DNA of 64,000 bases from CAIKXD01 sp035439485 (GCA_035439485.1 DAORKI010000004.1:1-64000), one strand, 5' to 3'. Numbered from the stretch's first letter, positions 1 through 10,101 are shown. The notes: generated by a model from the letters alone, not told the origin. Program-made: numbers and translations.

Positions 1-140
1 CTAATTTCAAGTTAGACCATCATTTACCTTTCATATTTATTTTTTTTTGGACTAAAAAAGAATTTTAATTGGTTTATGCTGTTAAGTATTGTGAGTTTAG
101 TGTTTGCCAACCTGAAAATATAGACTAATACCTAAAAACA

Positions 141-1403
141 TTATCTCAATATTTCCAACCTATAAGCATCCAATTTGATTAATATAAAAAGGAGGATAGT
201 AAAGCTCCATAATGAAGAGCCTCCATAACTAAAAAAAGGCAGTGGTATACCAATTACAGGAGCCAGTCCTATTGTCATTCCAACATTTACCATCAAATGA
301 AAAAAGATGATTGATGCAACTCCATAAGCATAAATTCTACTAAAAGGAGAACGCTGCCTTTCGGCCAAAAAAAGAATGCGCAACAAGAGAAACAAAAATA
401 ATATAACTACAACCGAAGTCCCAGCAAATCCCCACTCCTCGCCTACTGTACAAAAAATAAAATCAGTGCTCTGTTCAGGAACAAAATCATATTTCGTTTG
501 TGTTCCATTCAAAAATCCTTTTCCCGACAAACCACCTGAACCAATAGCTATCAAACTTTGATTCACATTGTAGCCTGCCTTTTTAATATCAGATTCCTTT
601 CCTAAAAAAACATCTATCCTTTTCTTTTGATGACCTTGTAAATGATTATATGCATAATCAACACTATAAATCACACCTGAACTCAAAACAAACAAAGTGG
701 ATAGCAATAATATGTTTTGACGTGTTTTGCGCATAAATAAAAACAAAACACCCGATATGACTGCTAATGCAATAATTAGGATTAATTTATCTACCAACAA
801 GGCTAAAATAAACAATACCACTACGATTGCCCCCAGTAATAAGAAATTACCTGATAAACCTTCACGATAGAGTACCAAAATAAATGCAAAAAATACCAAA
901 GCCACACCCGTTTCATTCTCTAACAATATCAACAATATAGGCAAACAAATAAGAATTGCAGATATTATTTTTGTTCTATTATCAGTCATTTTAATATCTA
1001 ATTGTGAAAGATATTTTGCTAGTGCCATAGCGGTAGCAAATTTTGCAAACTCGGCAGGTTGAACCCCAAATTCTCCAAATTTGAACCAAGATTTACTACC
1101 CGAAATTTCAGTCCCTAAAAACAAAACAGCCACCAAAGAAATAAGTACCAATCCCCACAGTGGCCAAGCCACAGCAGCATAAAAATTTCCATCCACAATC
1201 AAAATAATCAATGCTAATGCTAATGAAGTACCTATCCAAATCATTTGTTTGCCATACTTTTGACTTAGGTCGGTAATCAATTGGTGCTCCTCGTTATAAA
1301 CAGATGCATAAATATTTATCCAACCCATGCCCACCAGCAATAGGTACATGATTACCGTTACCCAGTCAATATTTCTAAATATGCCTTCTTGTGTTTTTCT
1401 CAT
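141..1403 (-). CDS. rodA: Peptidoglycan glycosyltransferase RodA (SEDS family)
   Basis: Polytopic SEDS-family protein of 420 residues that polymerises lipid II into glycan strands for lateral wall growth together with PBP2. Many hydrophobic segments are visible. Family landmarks are GSKSWFKFG and QPAEFAK near residues 102-121, FVPEQSTDF near 307-315, and GIPLPFFSYGGSS near 385-397, which is the conserved SEDS signature close to the last membrane span. It lies 2 bases downstream of the PBP2 gene and is the last gene of an mreBCD-mrdA-rodA operon, the standard Bacteroidota order. The ATG start gives a short cytoplasmic tail before the first span. No terminator was recognised in the 140 bases after it. 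RodA is preferred over FtsW because of the operon. Confidence 0.96.
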   Translation of the reverse strand: MRKTQEGIFRNIDWVTVIMYLLLVGMGWINIYASVYNEEHQLITDLSQKYGKQMIWIGTSLALALIILIVDGNFYAAVAWPLWGLVLISLVAVLFLGTEISGSKSWFKFGEFGVQPAEFAKFATAMALAKYLSQLDIKMTDNRTKIISAILICLPILLILLENETGVALVFFAFILVLYREGLSGNFLLLGAIVVVLFILALLVDKLILIIALAVISGVLFLFMRKTRQNILLLSTLFVLSSGVIYSVDYAYNHLQGHQKKRIDVFLGKESDIKKAGYNVNQSLIAIGSGGLSGKGFLNGTQTKYDFVPEQSTDFIFCTVGEEWGFAGTSVVVILFLFLLLRILFLAERQRSPFSRIYAYGVASIIFFHLMVNVGMTIGLAPVIGIPLPFFSYGGSSLWSFTILLFILIKLDAYRLEILR

Positions 1404-1405
1404 AT

Positions 1406-3247
1406 TTAGTCCTCATCATCTTTAGATTTTTTTTCTGTAGAAAGCACAACACCTTCTAACATTCGCTTTTCCATATCGGGTTTACTAATACTATCGCGCA
1501 AATATTTTTCTATCATAAGTCCACCAATCGGTACTGCCCATGTAGCTCCCCAACCGCCATTTTCGACCAAAACTGCCACAGCAATTTTTGGATTTTCACG
1601 CGGGGCAAATGCCACAAAAACTGAGTGGTCTTTACCATGTGGGTTTTGTGCTGTTCCTGTTTTACCACATACAACTATATCTTTTAATCGCGCAGAAGTT
1701 GATGTACCATGATCCACAGCGCCTTGCATGCCATCAATTATTGGTTCAAAATATTGTGGGTCAACCTTGGTATAATGTTTTGTTTTGTATTCTGCACGTG
1801 GTTGTTTTTTTTCGCCTACACCTTTTATGATATGAGGAGTATAGTAAAATCCTTTATTTGCAATAGAACAAATAATATTAGCCATTTGCAACGGTGTTAC
1901 TCCTAATTCGCCTTGACCAATTGATAATGAAACAATGGTGGAAGATTTCCAACCATTTTTGCCAAAGTATTTGTCGTAATATTTTTGTGTGGGCACATTT
2001 CCTGGCAATTCTTGAGGCAAATCAGTATGAATTTTTACGCCAACTCCAAAGCTCAAAACGTACTCTCGCCAAGCATTGTATCCTGCCACAACATTTGGAT
2101 ACTTTTTTCTATTGTCAATAATACTTCTAAAAACATAACAAAAATAAGAGTTACATGAAGTTGAAACCGCTCCAGGTAAATCCATAGGGCTTGGATGTGG
2201 ATGACATTTTGGTTTACCACCCATCACTGGATACCCTCTATTGCAAGGATATCTGGTTTCACGAAAAGTTACTTGTTCTTGTTCACCAATTAAACCATTA
2301 AGTAACTTAAAAGTAGAACCTGGAGGATAATAAGCCATTAATGCTCTATTAAATAAGGGCAGTGACTTATCCATAAAAAGCTTTCCATAATTTTTAGTAC
2401 GTTCTCTTCCAACTAATAAATTTGGATTGTACGATGGACCTGAGACACAAGCTAGGATCTCTCCTGTAGAAGGGTCAATAGCTACAATTGCTCCTGATTT
2501 ATTTTGCAATAATTGTTCTCCATACTTTTGCAATTTAGCACTCAATGATGAAATAAGATTTTGCCCCGAAATTGCAGTGGTATCGTACATCCCATCCTTA
2601 AATCTACCTTTGGGACGATTAAATACATCTACCATCATAATTTTCAAACCTTTTTTTCCTCGCAATTCTTCCTCATATGATTTCTCAATACCACTAATAC
2701 CAATATAATCGCCTGATTTGTAATAAGGATTTTTCTCAGTAATTTTTTCAGAAACTTCACCAACATAACCTAAGGTGTGTGCAGCAATTTCTTGCGGATA
2801 TTTTCGAAGTGTACGTGCCTGAACAAAAAAACCTTTAAATTTATATAGTTTCTCCTGGAGTGCAGCATAGGTTTCTTTTGATAATTGCTTTTCAAAAATC
2901 GATTCTTTGTAGGGCGAATAGGCCCTCACTTGTTTCATCTTTTTAATGAATTGTTCTTTCGTTATACCAATGGTTTCACAAAAATCAATGGTATCAATTT
3001 TTTTTACTTGACGAGGCGTAACCATCAAATCATATGCTGCCTCATTATATACCAACAAAACACCATCTCTATCATAAACCAATCCTCTTGCTGGATATTC
3101 AGTCATATAGCGCAACACATTATTGTTGGCCGACATTTTATATGAATCGTTTATTACTTGAATGTAAAATAATCGCATCAAATAAATTAGGCATACCGCA
3201 ACAAAAATTACAGCAATTACATATCTACGGCCTGATAACGCGTTCAT
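1406..3247 (-). CDS. mrdA: Penicillin-binding protein 2, elongation transpeptidase
   Basis: Class B PBP that cross-links peptidoglycan in the elongasome with RodA and MreC/D. One N-terminal membrane span follows the start, then a PBP dimerisation domain and a transpeptidase domain. Active-site motifs are visible: STFK (nucleophile Ser) near residue 312, SCN (SxN) near 370, and KTGTAQ near 529. The reading frame stays open to a TTG at 3268, but ATG 3247 is chosen. It gives the usual short basic tail (MNALSGRRYVIAV), and the TTG sits inside a -7-like element (3266-3273). Length (613 residues) is normal. It is separated from mreD by about 88 bases, which may hold an internal promoter. Confidence 0.95.
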   Translation of the reverse strand: MNALSGRRYVIAVIFVAVCLIYLMRLFYIQVINDSYKMSANNNVLRYMTEYPARGLVYDRDGVLLVYNEAAYDLMVTPRQVKKIDTIDFCETIGITKEQFIKKMKQVRAYSPYKESIFEKQLSKETYAALQEKLYKFKGFFVQARTLRKYPQEIAAHTLGYVGEVSEKITEKNPYYKSGDYIGISGIEKSYEEELRGKKGLKIMMVDVFNRPKGRFKDGMYDTTAISGQNLISSLSAKLQKYGEQLLQNKSGAIVAIDPSTGEILACVSGPSYNPNLLVGRERTKNYGKLFMDKSLPLFNRALMAYYPPGSTFKLLNGLIGEQEQVTFRETRYPCNRGYPVMGGKPKCHPHPSPMDLPGAVSTSCNSYFCYVFRSIIDNRKKYPNVVAGYNAWREYVLSFGVGVKIHTDLPQELPGNVPTQKYYDKYFGKNGWKSSTIVSLSIGQGELGVTPLQMANIICSIANKGFYYTPHIIKGVGEKKQPRAEYKTKHYTKVDPQYFEPIIDGMQGAVDHGTSTSARLKDIVVCGKTGTAQNPHGKDHSVFVAFAPRENPKIAVAVLVENGGWGATWAVPIGGLMIEKYLRDSISKPDMEKRMLEGVVLSTEKKSKDDED

Positions 3248-3265
3248 TGAAAAAGAAAATAATGA

Positions 3266-3273
3266 CAAAATTA
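3266..3273 (-). promoter_or_regulatory. Possible internal promoter for mrdA-rodA (-7 element TAATTTTG)
   Basis: On the minus strand this reads TAATTTTG, matching the Bacteroidota -7 consensus TAnnTTTG, 18 bases before the ATG of mrdA. No convincing -33 TTG lies at the usual distance, so this is a weak call. The element suggests that mrdA-rodA can be transcribed apart from mreBCD. Confidence 0.35.
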
Positions 3274-3335
3274 CTTTGACAATGACAAAATAAAATTATC
3301 TTTAAAAAGACTTATAAACAATCTTATTGACTTAA

Positions 3336-3860
3336 TTAATTTTTTCTAAGCTCCTTAGGTTTATATATCATCATTTGACTAATGAACAATAAAACCATAG
3401 TAAAAACTAAACTTAATCCCATGCGAGTTAAGGTAAACAGAAGTTCGTCAGCACTGTAGGCTTCAATAAAAAAGAAAGTAAAATGGTGAATTAATACAAG
3501 CAGTAATGAATATGAAAAATACCACGAAGCACCTAAGTAATGAAGAGTTGGCTCGGTGCTGCTATCATAACCATCACGAGGCGAAAACAATTTTAAAATA
3601 AAAGATCTGGAATAACCCATTAAAACGCAAGCAGCTGCATGCATTCCCATAGTATCTTGAAACATATCAATTAATAATCCTGCACTTAAAGAAATCATCA
3701 TTACCATCCAAACAGGAGTTGCAAAGGGCAACATGAGAATAATAAAAACATATAAATAGGGATTTATATACCCACTAAATTGAATATTATTGAGCACCAA
3801 TACCTGTAAAAAGATAAAGAATATAAATCTAATGATATGTTTAAATATTACACTAATCAT
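3336..3860 (-). CDS. mreD: Rod shape-determining protein MreD
   Basis: Small integral membrane protein (174 residues, about five hydrophobic spans) of the elongasome; it links MreC and MreB to the PBP2/RodA synthase. MreD is poorly conserved in sequence. The assignment rests on size, hydrophobic pattern, and its place between mreC and the PBP2 gene. Its start overlaps the end of mreC by 8 bases, which suggests translational coupling. Confidence 0.85.
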   Translation of the reverse strand: MISVIFKHIIRFIFFIFLQVLVLNNIQFSGYINPYLYVFIILMLPFATPVWMVMMISLSAGLLIDMFQDTMGMHAAACVLMGYSRSFILKLFSPRDGYDSSTEPTLHYLGASWYFSYSLLLVLIHHFTFFFIEAYSADELLFTLTRMGLSLVFTMVLLFISQMMIYKPKELRKN

Positions 3861-4683
3861 GCTGAGAGCGTTCTTCTAAAATCTTTTTTTCTTCACGTAA
3901 TATGTTATTGATGATATAAACGTGTGTTATATTTTTAAGATTTGCACTATACTTAACTTTTATGTTATAAAATTCTCCACCTTCTCTTGGAACAAAGCTT
4001 TCGACTGTACCAATGATAATATTACTAGGAAAAATATCTGAGAAGTTACTGGTAACTATGGTGTCGCCTTTAGCAATTTTAACATGAGTACCAATATCTT
4101 GCAACAAACCAAATCGATAATCTCCACCTTCCCAAATCAAAGAACCAAGTTCATCATAACGTTTTATTTTAGCGCTAATTTTAGCATCTTTATTTAGGAT
4201 ACTTAAAACAGTACAAAAATTTGCTGAAACATCTTTGGTATATCCAATAATTCCATTCGATGAGATAACTGCCATATCATTTGTAATGCCTTGCTTGTAG
4301 CCTCTATTAAGCGTTAAATAATTGTTTCTTCTATTCACAGAATTATTAACTACCTCAGCAGGAATATAAGTATATTGTTGTTTAATAACAGTGTCATTAA
4401 TTACTGTTTTAGTGGTTATAAATTTTGCAAAAGAGCCTAAAGATTGATTGCGCAATCGAGCATTTTCGGCTGCTAATAATTCATTTGTTTCTTTTAATGC
4501 AAAATACTCTTTAATTGAATTAACAGTGGTAAAAACATTCCCAGCAAAAGCGTTGGACGAATTTATCCAACCTGCTTTTTGAAAAGAATTATTTTGAAAA
4601 ACTAAATAAAAACAAAAAACCTCCATCAGTATAAAGAGTACAAAGTTGGAGTACTTCCATAAAAACCGCAGCAGGTTGCGCAT
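3853..4683 (-). CDS. mreC: Rod shape-determining protein MreC
   Basis: Bitopic periplasmic scaffold of the elongasome, 276 residues. One N-terminal membrane span (about residues 12-30) is followed by a short coiled coil rich in E/L/N (about 60-85) and the double beta-barrel domain. Typical family stretches are the segment around NRGYKQGITNDMAVISSNGIIGY and the GTVESF region near the end. It lies 33 bases after mreB and overlaps mreD, so it is the second gene of the shape operon. Confidence 0.92.
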   Translation of the reverse strand: MRNLLRFLWKYSNFVLFILMEVFCFYLVFQNNSFQKAGWINSSNAFAGNVFTTVNSIKEYFALKETNELLAAENARLRNQSLGSFAKFITTKTVINDTVIKQQYTYIPAEVVNNSVNRRNNYLTLNRGYKQGITNDMAVISSNGIIGYTKDVSANFCTVLSILNKDAKISAKIKRYDELGSLIWEGGDYRFGLLQDIGTHVKIAKGDTIVTSNFSDIFPSNIIIGTVESFVPREGGEFYNIKVKYSANLKNITHVYIINNILREEKKILEERSQHD

Positions 4684-4716
4684 TTAACAATTGATGCTTT
4701 TAACTGTTGAAATTTT

Positions 4717-5739
4717 TTATTTAATAAGGAATTGAAACTTTCCAATGTTTTTTAGTGCTATACCAGTACCTCTTGCAACTGCTCTTAGAGGATCTTCGGC
4801 AATATGCACTGGTAATTTAGTTTTGATAGAAATTCTTTTATCTAAACCTCTCAACAATGACCCACCACCAGCTAAATAAATTCCAGTACGATAAATATCA
4901 GCAGAAAGCTCAGGTGGAGTCATTTCCAAGGCACTTAAAATAGCTTCTTCAATTTTGGAAATTGACTTGTCCAAGGCGTGGGCAATTTCTACATAACTCA
5001 CATGAATTTCTTTTGGAATTCCAGTCATTAAATCTCGTCCATGAACTGCATAATCAGGTGGAGGATTATCAATATCAACAGAAGCAGCGCCTACTTCAAT
5101 TTTAACACGTTCAGCAGAACGTTCACCAATTAAAATATTATGTTGACGTCTCATATAATCTTCAATATTGGCCGTAAAATCATCCCCAGCAATTCGAATT
5201 GATTTATCACAAACTATTCCACCTAATGCAATAACAGCGATTTCACTAGTTCCACCACCAATGTCAATAATCATGTTACCCATTGGTTCCTCAACATCAA
5301 TTCCAATACCAATGGCCGCTGCCATAGGTTCATGAATCAAATAAACTTCTTTTCCACCAGCATGCTCGGCACTGTCACGCACTGCACGTTTTTCAACTTC
5401 GGTAATACCTGAAGGAATACAAATTACCATACGCAATGATGGTTGAAATAATCTTTTGCCAGGATTAATCATTTTAATCATACCCTTAATCATTTCTTCT
5501 GCCGCTTCGAAATCAGCAATTACGCCATCTTTTAAAGGACGAATTGTTTTAATATTTTCATGTGTCTTTCCATGCATCATCATAGCTTGTTTACCAACAG
5601 CAATCACCTTTCCGGTGGTTCTATCAATAGCAACAATGGATGGTTCGTCAACTACAACTTTATCGTTATGTATGATAAGGGTATTCGCAGTACCCAAGTC
5701 GATGGCTATTTCCTGTGTAAGAAGGTCAAAAAAACCCAT
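4717..5739 (-). CDS. mreB: Rod shape-determining actin homologue MreB
   Basis: Bacterial actin that forms membrane-bound filaments directing side-wall synthesis. The 340 residues match the family length. Phosphate-1 motif IDLGTANT lies near residue 14, phosphate-2 IDIGGGTSEIAV near 158, and the adenosine motif LAGGGSLLRGLD near 290. The N-terminus MGFFDLLTQEIAIDLG is typical of Bacteroidota MreB. It is the first gene of the operon; a promoter with TACTTTTG lies about 35 bases upstream. Confidence 0.98.
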   Translation of the reverse strand: MGFFDLLTQEIAIDLGTANTLIIHNDKVVVDEPSIVAIDRTTGKVIAVGKQAMMMHGKTHENIKTIRPLKDGVIADFEAAEEMIKGMIKMINPGKRLFQPSLRMVICIPSGITEVEKRAVRDSAEHAGGKEVYLIHEPMAAAIGIGIDVEEPMGNMIIDIGGGTSEIAVIALGGIVCDKSIRIAGDDFTANIEDYMRRQHNILIGERSAERVKIEVGAASVDIDNPPPDYAVHGRDLMTGIPKEIHVSYVEIAHALDKSISKIEEAILSALEMTPPELSADIYRTGIYLAGGGSLLRGLDKRISIKTKLPVHIAEDPLRAVARGTGIALKNIGKFQFLIK

Positions 5740-5774
5740 ATAGTGTTAATTTAAGGCGGTTAATCTAATAGCTA

Positions 5775-5801
5775 CAAAAGTAGAATTATTATTTGATGCA
5801 A
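5775..5801 (-). promoter_or_regulatory. Promoter of the mreBCD-mrdA-rodA operon
   Basis: On the minus strand TACTTTTG (5775-5782) matches the Bacteroidota -7 element TAnnTTTG. A TTG at 5799-5801 (16-base spacer) or at 5806-5808 (23-base spacer) could be the -33 element. The predicted transcript start is near 5770, about 30 bases before the mreB ATG. Confidence 0.6.
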
Positions 5802-5912
5802 ACAGCAACTTAAATTAATTATCAGATTTTATTTTGAACAAGAAATTGACAACCCATTTTGAAGCAATACAATTTTATTCAATCATTGATTGATGATTTG
5901 TTGGATGAATAT

Positions 5913-8000
5913 TTATTTGCTTAGCATAGCATCTAATTCTGCTTCTCCAATAATTTTTATATTTAATTCATTTGCTTTTTTCAACTTTTCGGGTCCCATT
6001 TTATCCCCAGCAAGCAAGTAATCAAGTTTACTCGAAACTGCGCTCACATTCCTTCCTCCATTGATTTCCACTATTTTTTTTATTTCATCTCTGCTTTTAC
6101 TGAATACACCTGAAACTAAAAAACTTTTTCCTTCCAACTTGTTTGTTCTTACTACACCAACTTCTTCTACCATGGCCATTTGCAAACCCTTTTGCTTTAG
6201 CTTTTCAATAATTAAAATATTTTTTTCGTCTCTAAAAAAACCATGTACTTGTTGGGCAATTTTTTCGCCTATTTCGTGAATAGCATTTAAACTTTCTTCA
6301 CTTGCTTCCATTAATTTATCAATGCTTTGATAATGTAGTGCTAATTTTTTTGCCACTGTTTCTCCAACTAATCTTATTCCCATAGCAAACAATACCCGTT
6401 CAAAAGGTACTTTTTTAGATGCTTCAATACCATCTAAAATATTTTGAACCGATTTTTCTTTCAACGACCTTTTTTTCTTTTCTTCTTCCTCCCCTACTTC
6501 AAATTCTAAATTCTGTAATTGGTTTGAATCAAGGTCATATAAATCACCATAATTCTTTATCAAACCTTTGTCAAATAAACCTGAAACAGTTTCAGCTCCT
6601 AAGCTATCGATATTCATGGCCTTTCTTCCAATGAAGTGCTCAATTTTACCCTTTAATTGTGGGGTGCAGCCACCTTCATTTGGACAATAATGCAGTGCAT
6701 CGCCTTCTTTTCTTTGTAACAAAGTATGGCATTCAGGGCAATGTGTGATATAGCTTATTGGACTCGAATTTTGTGACCGTTTATCAATATCAACGCCAAC
6801 TATTTTAGGAATTATTTCACCTCCTTTTTCAACAAAAACTGTATCGTTTTCGTGTAAATTTAATCTTTCTATTTCATCAGCATTGTATAAACTTGCACGT
6901 TTTACTGTGGTTCCTGCAAGCAAAACAGGAACCAAATTTGCAACCGGGGTAATAGCACCAGTGCGGCCAACTTGATAGGTTACTTTTAATAATTTCGATA
7001 CAGCACGTTCTGTTTTATATTTGTAAGATATAGCCCAGCGTGGGGTTTTGGAAGTAAATCCTAATTCCTCTTGTTGCTGATAATTATTTACCTTGATTAC
7101 CACCCCATCTATTTCAAATCCTAAATTTTTTCTTTCACTCTCATATTTACTTATAAAATTAAAAACATCCTCCATTTTTGGGCACAATTGGTAATGTTGA
7201 CTTACTTGAAATCCCCAATTGGCAGCAATTTTCAAACTATCATAGTGATTTTCAGCAACCGGCACATCACTATATAAAAAATATAAAAATGCATCTAAAG
7301 GTCTTTTTGCTACCTCCCTTGAATCTTGTTGCTTTAATGTTCCTGAAGCAAAATTTCTTGGATTTTTATACAATTTTTCAGCAATTTCTGTTTCATCTAA
7401 GCCTTTTAATTCAAGTTCTTTTCTCCATTTCTCATTTAATTTTTCGAAGGTTTTTTTATGCATAAAAATTTCACCTCTAATTTCAAATTCATCAGGATAA
7501 TCGCCTGGTTTTAATTGATGTGGAATACTTTTTATGGTTTTAACATTAGCCGTTACATCATCACCTTGAGTGCCATCGCCACGAGTTACAGCTCTAATTA
7601 ATTTGCCTTTTTGATAGGTTAAGCTTATGGCTAAACCATCAAATTTTAACTCTGCCACATATTCAAAATTTTCACCAATCGCCTTTTTTATTCTATTGTC
7701 AAATTCAACTAAATCGGTTTCATTATAGGTGTTTCCCAGGCTTAACATTGGGTATTTGTGTTTTACAGTTTGAAACTCCTTGGTAATTGTTCCTCCAACT
7801 TTCCTTGTAGGACTATCGATATCCGCTAAATGAGGAAACAAACTTTCTAAATGTTCTAACTCTTTAAGCAATGTATCAAACTCTTGATCGCTTACGAGAG
7901 ATTCAGAGAGAACATAATAATGATATGTATATCGATTAATAAGGGCTGTTAATTCAGTTATTTTGTGAGCAGCTTCAAGTTCATTTATTGTTGAATTCAT
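5913..8000 (-). CDS. ligA: NAD-dependent DNA ligase LigA
   Basis: Seals nicks during replication and repair using NAD+. The protein is 695 residues. An Ia-type N-terminus is followed by the adenylation domain with catalytic lysine in KFDG near residue 120, the OB fold, a four-Cys zinc finger (CPECH...CPNEGGC) near 418-437, HhH repeats, and a C-terminal BRCT domain from about residue 612 with the GG signature. Start choice: an in-frame TTG at 8024 falls inside the stem of the terminator of the upstream gene, so the first ATG after it (8000, MNSTINELEAA) is taken. It stands alone between the mreB operon and the DUF349 gene. Confidence 0.97.
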   Translation of the reverse strand: MNSTINELEAAHKITELTALINRYTYHYYVLSESLVSDQEFDTLLKELEHLESLFPHLADIDSPTRKVGGTITKEFQTVKHKYPMLSLGNTYNETDLVEFDNRIKKAIGENFEYVAELKFDGLAISLTYQKGKLIRAVTRGDGTQGDDVTANVKTIKSIPHQLKPGDYPDEFEIRGEIFMHKKTFEKLNEKWRKELELKGLDETEIAEKLYKNPRNFASGTLKQQDSREVAKRPLDAFLYFLYSDVPVAENHYDSLKIAANWGFQVSQHYQLCPKMEDVFNFISKYESERKNLGFEIDGVVIKVNNYQQQEELGFTSKTPRWAISYKYKTERAVSKLLKVTYQVGRTGAITPVANLVPVLLAGTTVKRASLYNADEIERLNLHENDTVFVEKGGEIIPKIVGVDIDKRSQNSSPISYITHCPECHTLLQRKEGDALHYCPNEGGCTPQLKGKIEHFIGRKAMNIDSLGAETVSGLFDKGLIKNYGDLYDLDSNQLQNLEFEVGEEEEKKKRSLKEKSVQNILDGIEASKKVPFERVLFAMGIRLVGETVAKKLALHYQSIDKLMEASEESLNAIHEIGEKIAQQVHGFFRDEKNILIIEKLKQKGLQMAMVEEVGVVRTNKLEGKSFLVSGVFSKSRDEIKKIVEINGGRNVSAVSSKLDYLLAGDKMGPEKLKKANELNIKIIGEAELDAMLSK

Positions 8001-8013
8001 AGGAGTAGAAATT

Positions 8014-8041
8014 AAAAACGGCAAAGGAAATCCCTTGCCGT
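8014..8041 (-). terminator. Rho-independent terminator after the DUF349 gene
   Basis: On the minus strand a 10-bp stem (ACGGCAAGGG with CCTTTGCCGT, one mismatch) closes a 4-base loop and is followed by TTTTTAATTT. It lies 22 bases beyond the stop codon of the DUF349 gene and immediately before ligA, so ligA presumably has its own weak promoter or depends on read-through. Confidence 0.75.
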
Positions 8042-8063
8042 TAATTGCTTAATATGAGGTGTA

Positions 8064-10046
8064 TTACTTTTTTTCTTGTTCAACACTATTGATGTTACGT
8101 AACATTTTAAGCTGTTCTTTCAATAATTTAATTTCATTTTTAAGATTTTCAATTTTCTTTTTGGTTTCTTTTAAAAGGGTATCAGCTCCTTTTGAATTAC
8201 CAAAAAAGCCAATGTTATTATCTAGCAAAGCAGCTTCATGTTCTTTCTTTCTAATTTTTTCTTGCAATTGATACATTTCTTCACTTACCTTATTCCTTGC
8301 ATCAGGACGACTTGACAAACTCTCAATCTTATTTTTATAATTTTCTTTAGTTCTTTCAAACTTTCCTGCACGCATAGCATCAAAATGATTATCAATAGCT
8401 TTTCGATAGGCATTATTCAGTTTATCTTTTTCTTTCAAGGGTACATGACCAATACTCATCCATTGACTTTGAAATGCTTTTAAATTTTCAAAATTAATGT
8501 TGTTGTCATCAACTCTTTGATATGCTTCAATTTGAGCGATAAGATCAATTTTTGCTTTTAAGTTTTCAGCTTGACTTGCATCTTGTTCAGCAAAATTAGC
8601 CTTTTTACGTTCAAAATAATGATCACAGGCCGCTCTAAAGCGTTGCCACAATTTTTCTGAATGCTTATAATTTACTGGACCAGTTTCTTTCCATTGTTTT
8701 TGGAGATTCAAAATTAACTCTGTTGTTTTTTTCCATTCAACACTATCTTTCACCTCCTCGGCTTTCATACACAAATCATTCTTTATTCGATAATTATCCT
8801 GATATGCTTTTCTGATATGTTCATAATGCGCTTCCTTGGCCTTAAAGAACTTTTCTCTTAGGCTTTTAAATGCATTCCACAGCTCTTCGTTATCTTTTTT
8901 AGATGCAAAACCAAGTTGTTTCCATGAGTTTAATAAAGTCTCAACCTCTTCAGTCATTTTTTGCCAGGCAGCATTGTTATCTGGAAGTGTAGCAATTAAA
9001 TTTTCTAATTGTTGGATTAGGTTTTGTTTACCAACTTTATTCTCTTCATGTGTGTTTTTAACTTTATCAATATAATCTTTAAGTTTTGCATAAACTTGAT
9101 CCGCAGCAGTCCTAAATCTTTGCCAAATTGCCTCATTCATTTCGCGCGAAACCGTGCCAGCCTCTTTCCATTCCTCTTGCAATTGTTTAATTCCTTCTAT
9201 AGCAATTTTTATAGATGGTTCATCAATTAACTTTTCGGCTTTACTGCACAATTCCTTTTTAATTTCTAAATTCTTCTTATAATTTAACTCTCTGAGTTCT
9301 TTATCAATTTGAATATATTCATATACCTTTTCACTTGCATAGCGATAAGCATCACCAATAAGCCTATTATCTGATGCCGCAACCATGCCTACTGCACGCC
9401 ATTCTTCTTGTAAATCATGTAATTTATCAAAAATTGATTTGATAGGCATATTACCCAAATTTGCAGTTTCAGCCAAGGTTTTAAGTTGCTCTACAATATT
9501 TCTTTTTTTGTTGGCATTTTCAGCTAGTAAGGCATCTTTCTTTCTTTTTAATTCCTGTCTGCGCTGATCAAAACCTTTGAATAACTCAACAAAAATGGCA
9601 TCCATCGGATCTTTTTCAAATTTAAATTCTTCTCGGAGACCACCTTCAGCTACAAATGCCTGTAGTTTTTGCTCATGCTCATCTTTTAATAATTCATTAA
9701 ATGCCACTTTTATAGTTCGCACATCCTGCCAAGAGCTTCCTTCCTCGTCAGTTTGGGCAAGATTTTTTAACTTATCTAGTAGTTCAACTTTAGTTAAATG
9801 GGCATATGATTCAAGCGCTAATTCTTCCTCTTTTTCTTCATTTAATTGTGCTTCTGCTTCCAGCATTTCTGTGGATAATATAATATCTGAAGTATTTTCT
9901 TCCACAGTGTTTTTTTCTACTCCATTTTCTACCCCTTCAATTACTGAGTTATCAACAACATTTGTTGATGCTTCATTTTTTTGCACATTACTTTCTACAG
10001 CACCTTCTGTTGCCGCTTCATTCAACTTTGAATTTGTTTCTTCCAT
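8064..10046 (-). CDS. DUF349 domain-containing coiled-coil protein
   Basis: Large acidic, helical protein (660 residues) of unknown biochemical role, common in Bacteroidota. After a Glu/Asn-rich, probably disordered first 85 residues it has several repeats of about 70 residues of the DUF349 type, recognisable by recurring tryptophan patterns such as LQEEWRAVG, LQEEWKEAG, LNSWKQLGF and LQKQWKETGPV, each followed by a W..F/R.A..D.(Y/F) block. The C-terminus is a predicted coiled coil. There is no signal peptide, so it is cytoplasmic. It has its own promoter (TATATTTG at 10102-10109) and terminator (8014-8041), so it is monocistronic. Confidence 0.85.
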   Translation of the reverse strand: MEETNSKLNEAATEGAVESNVQKNEASTNVVDNSVIEGVENGVEKNTVEENTSDIILSTEMLEAEAQLNEEKEEELALESYAHLTKVELLDKLKNLAQTDEEGSSWQDVRTIKVAFNELLKDEHEQKLQAFVAEGGLREEFKFEKDPMDAIFVELFKGFDQRRQELKRKKDALLAENANKKRNIVEQLKTLAETANLGNMPIKSIFDKLHDLQEEWRAVGMVAASDNRLIGDAYRYASEKVYEYIQIDKELRELNYKKNLEIKKELCSKAEKLIDEPSIKIAIEGIKQLQEEWKEAGTVSREMNEAIWQRFRTAADQVYAKLKDYIDKVKNTHEENKVGKQNLIQQLENLIATLPDNNAAWQKMTEEVETLLNSWKQLGFASKKDNEELWNAFKSLREKFFKAKEAHYEHIRKAYQDNYRIKNDLCMKAEEVKDSVEWKKTTELILNLQKQWKETGPVNYKHSEKLWQRFRAACDHYFERKKANFAEQDASQAENLKAKIDLIAQIEAYQRVDDNNINFENLKAFQSQWMSIGHVPLKEKDKLNNAYRKAIDNHFDAMRAGKFERTKENYKNKIESLSSRPDARNKVSEEMYQLQEKIRKKEHEAALLDNNIGFFGNSKGADTLLKETKKKIENLKNEIKLLKEQLKMLRNINSVEQEKK

Positions 10047-10101
10047 GACACTTATTTTTCAAATATTTTTACCCCTTTCATCCATTTTTTTAAAAGGGAT
10101 G

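Noticed and set aside
10..40. Similarity of the window start (TTAGACCATCATTTACCTTTCATAT) to the 3' end of the osmC segment
   Set aside because: Only about seven contiguous bases (AGACCAT) plus a loose T/C-rich match; no hairpin arms are present, so it is not called a second copy.
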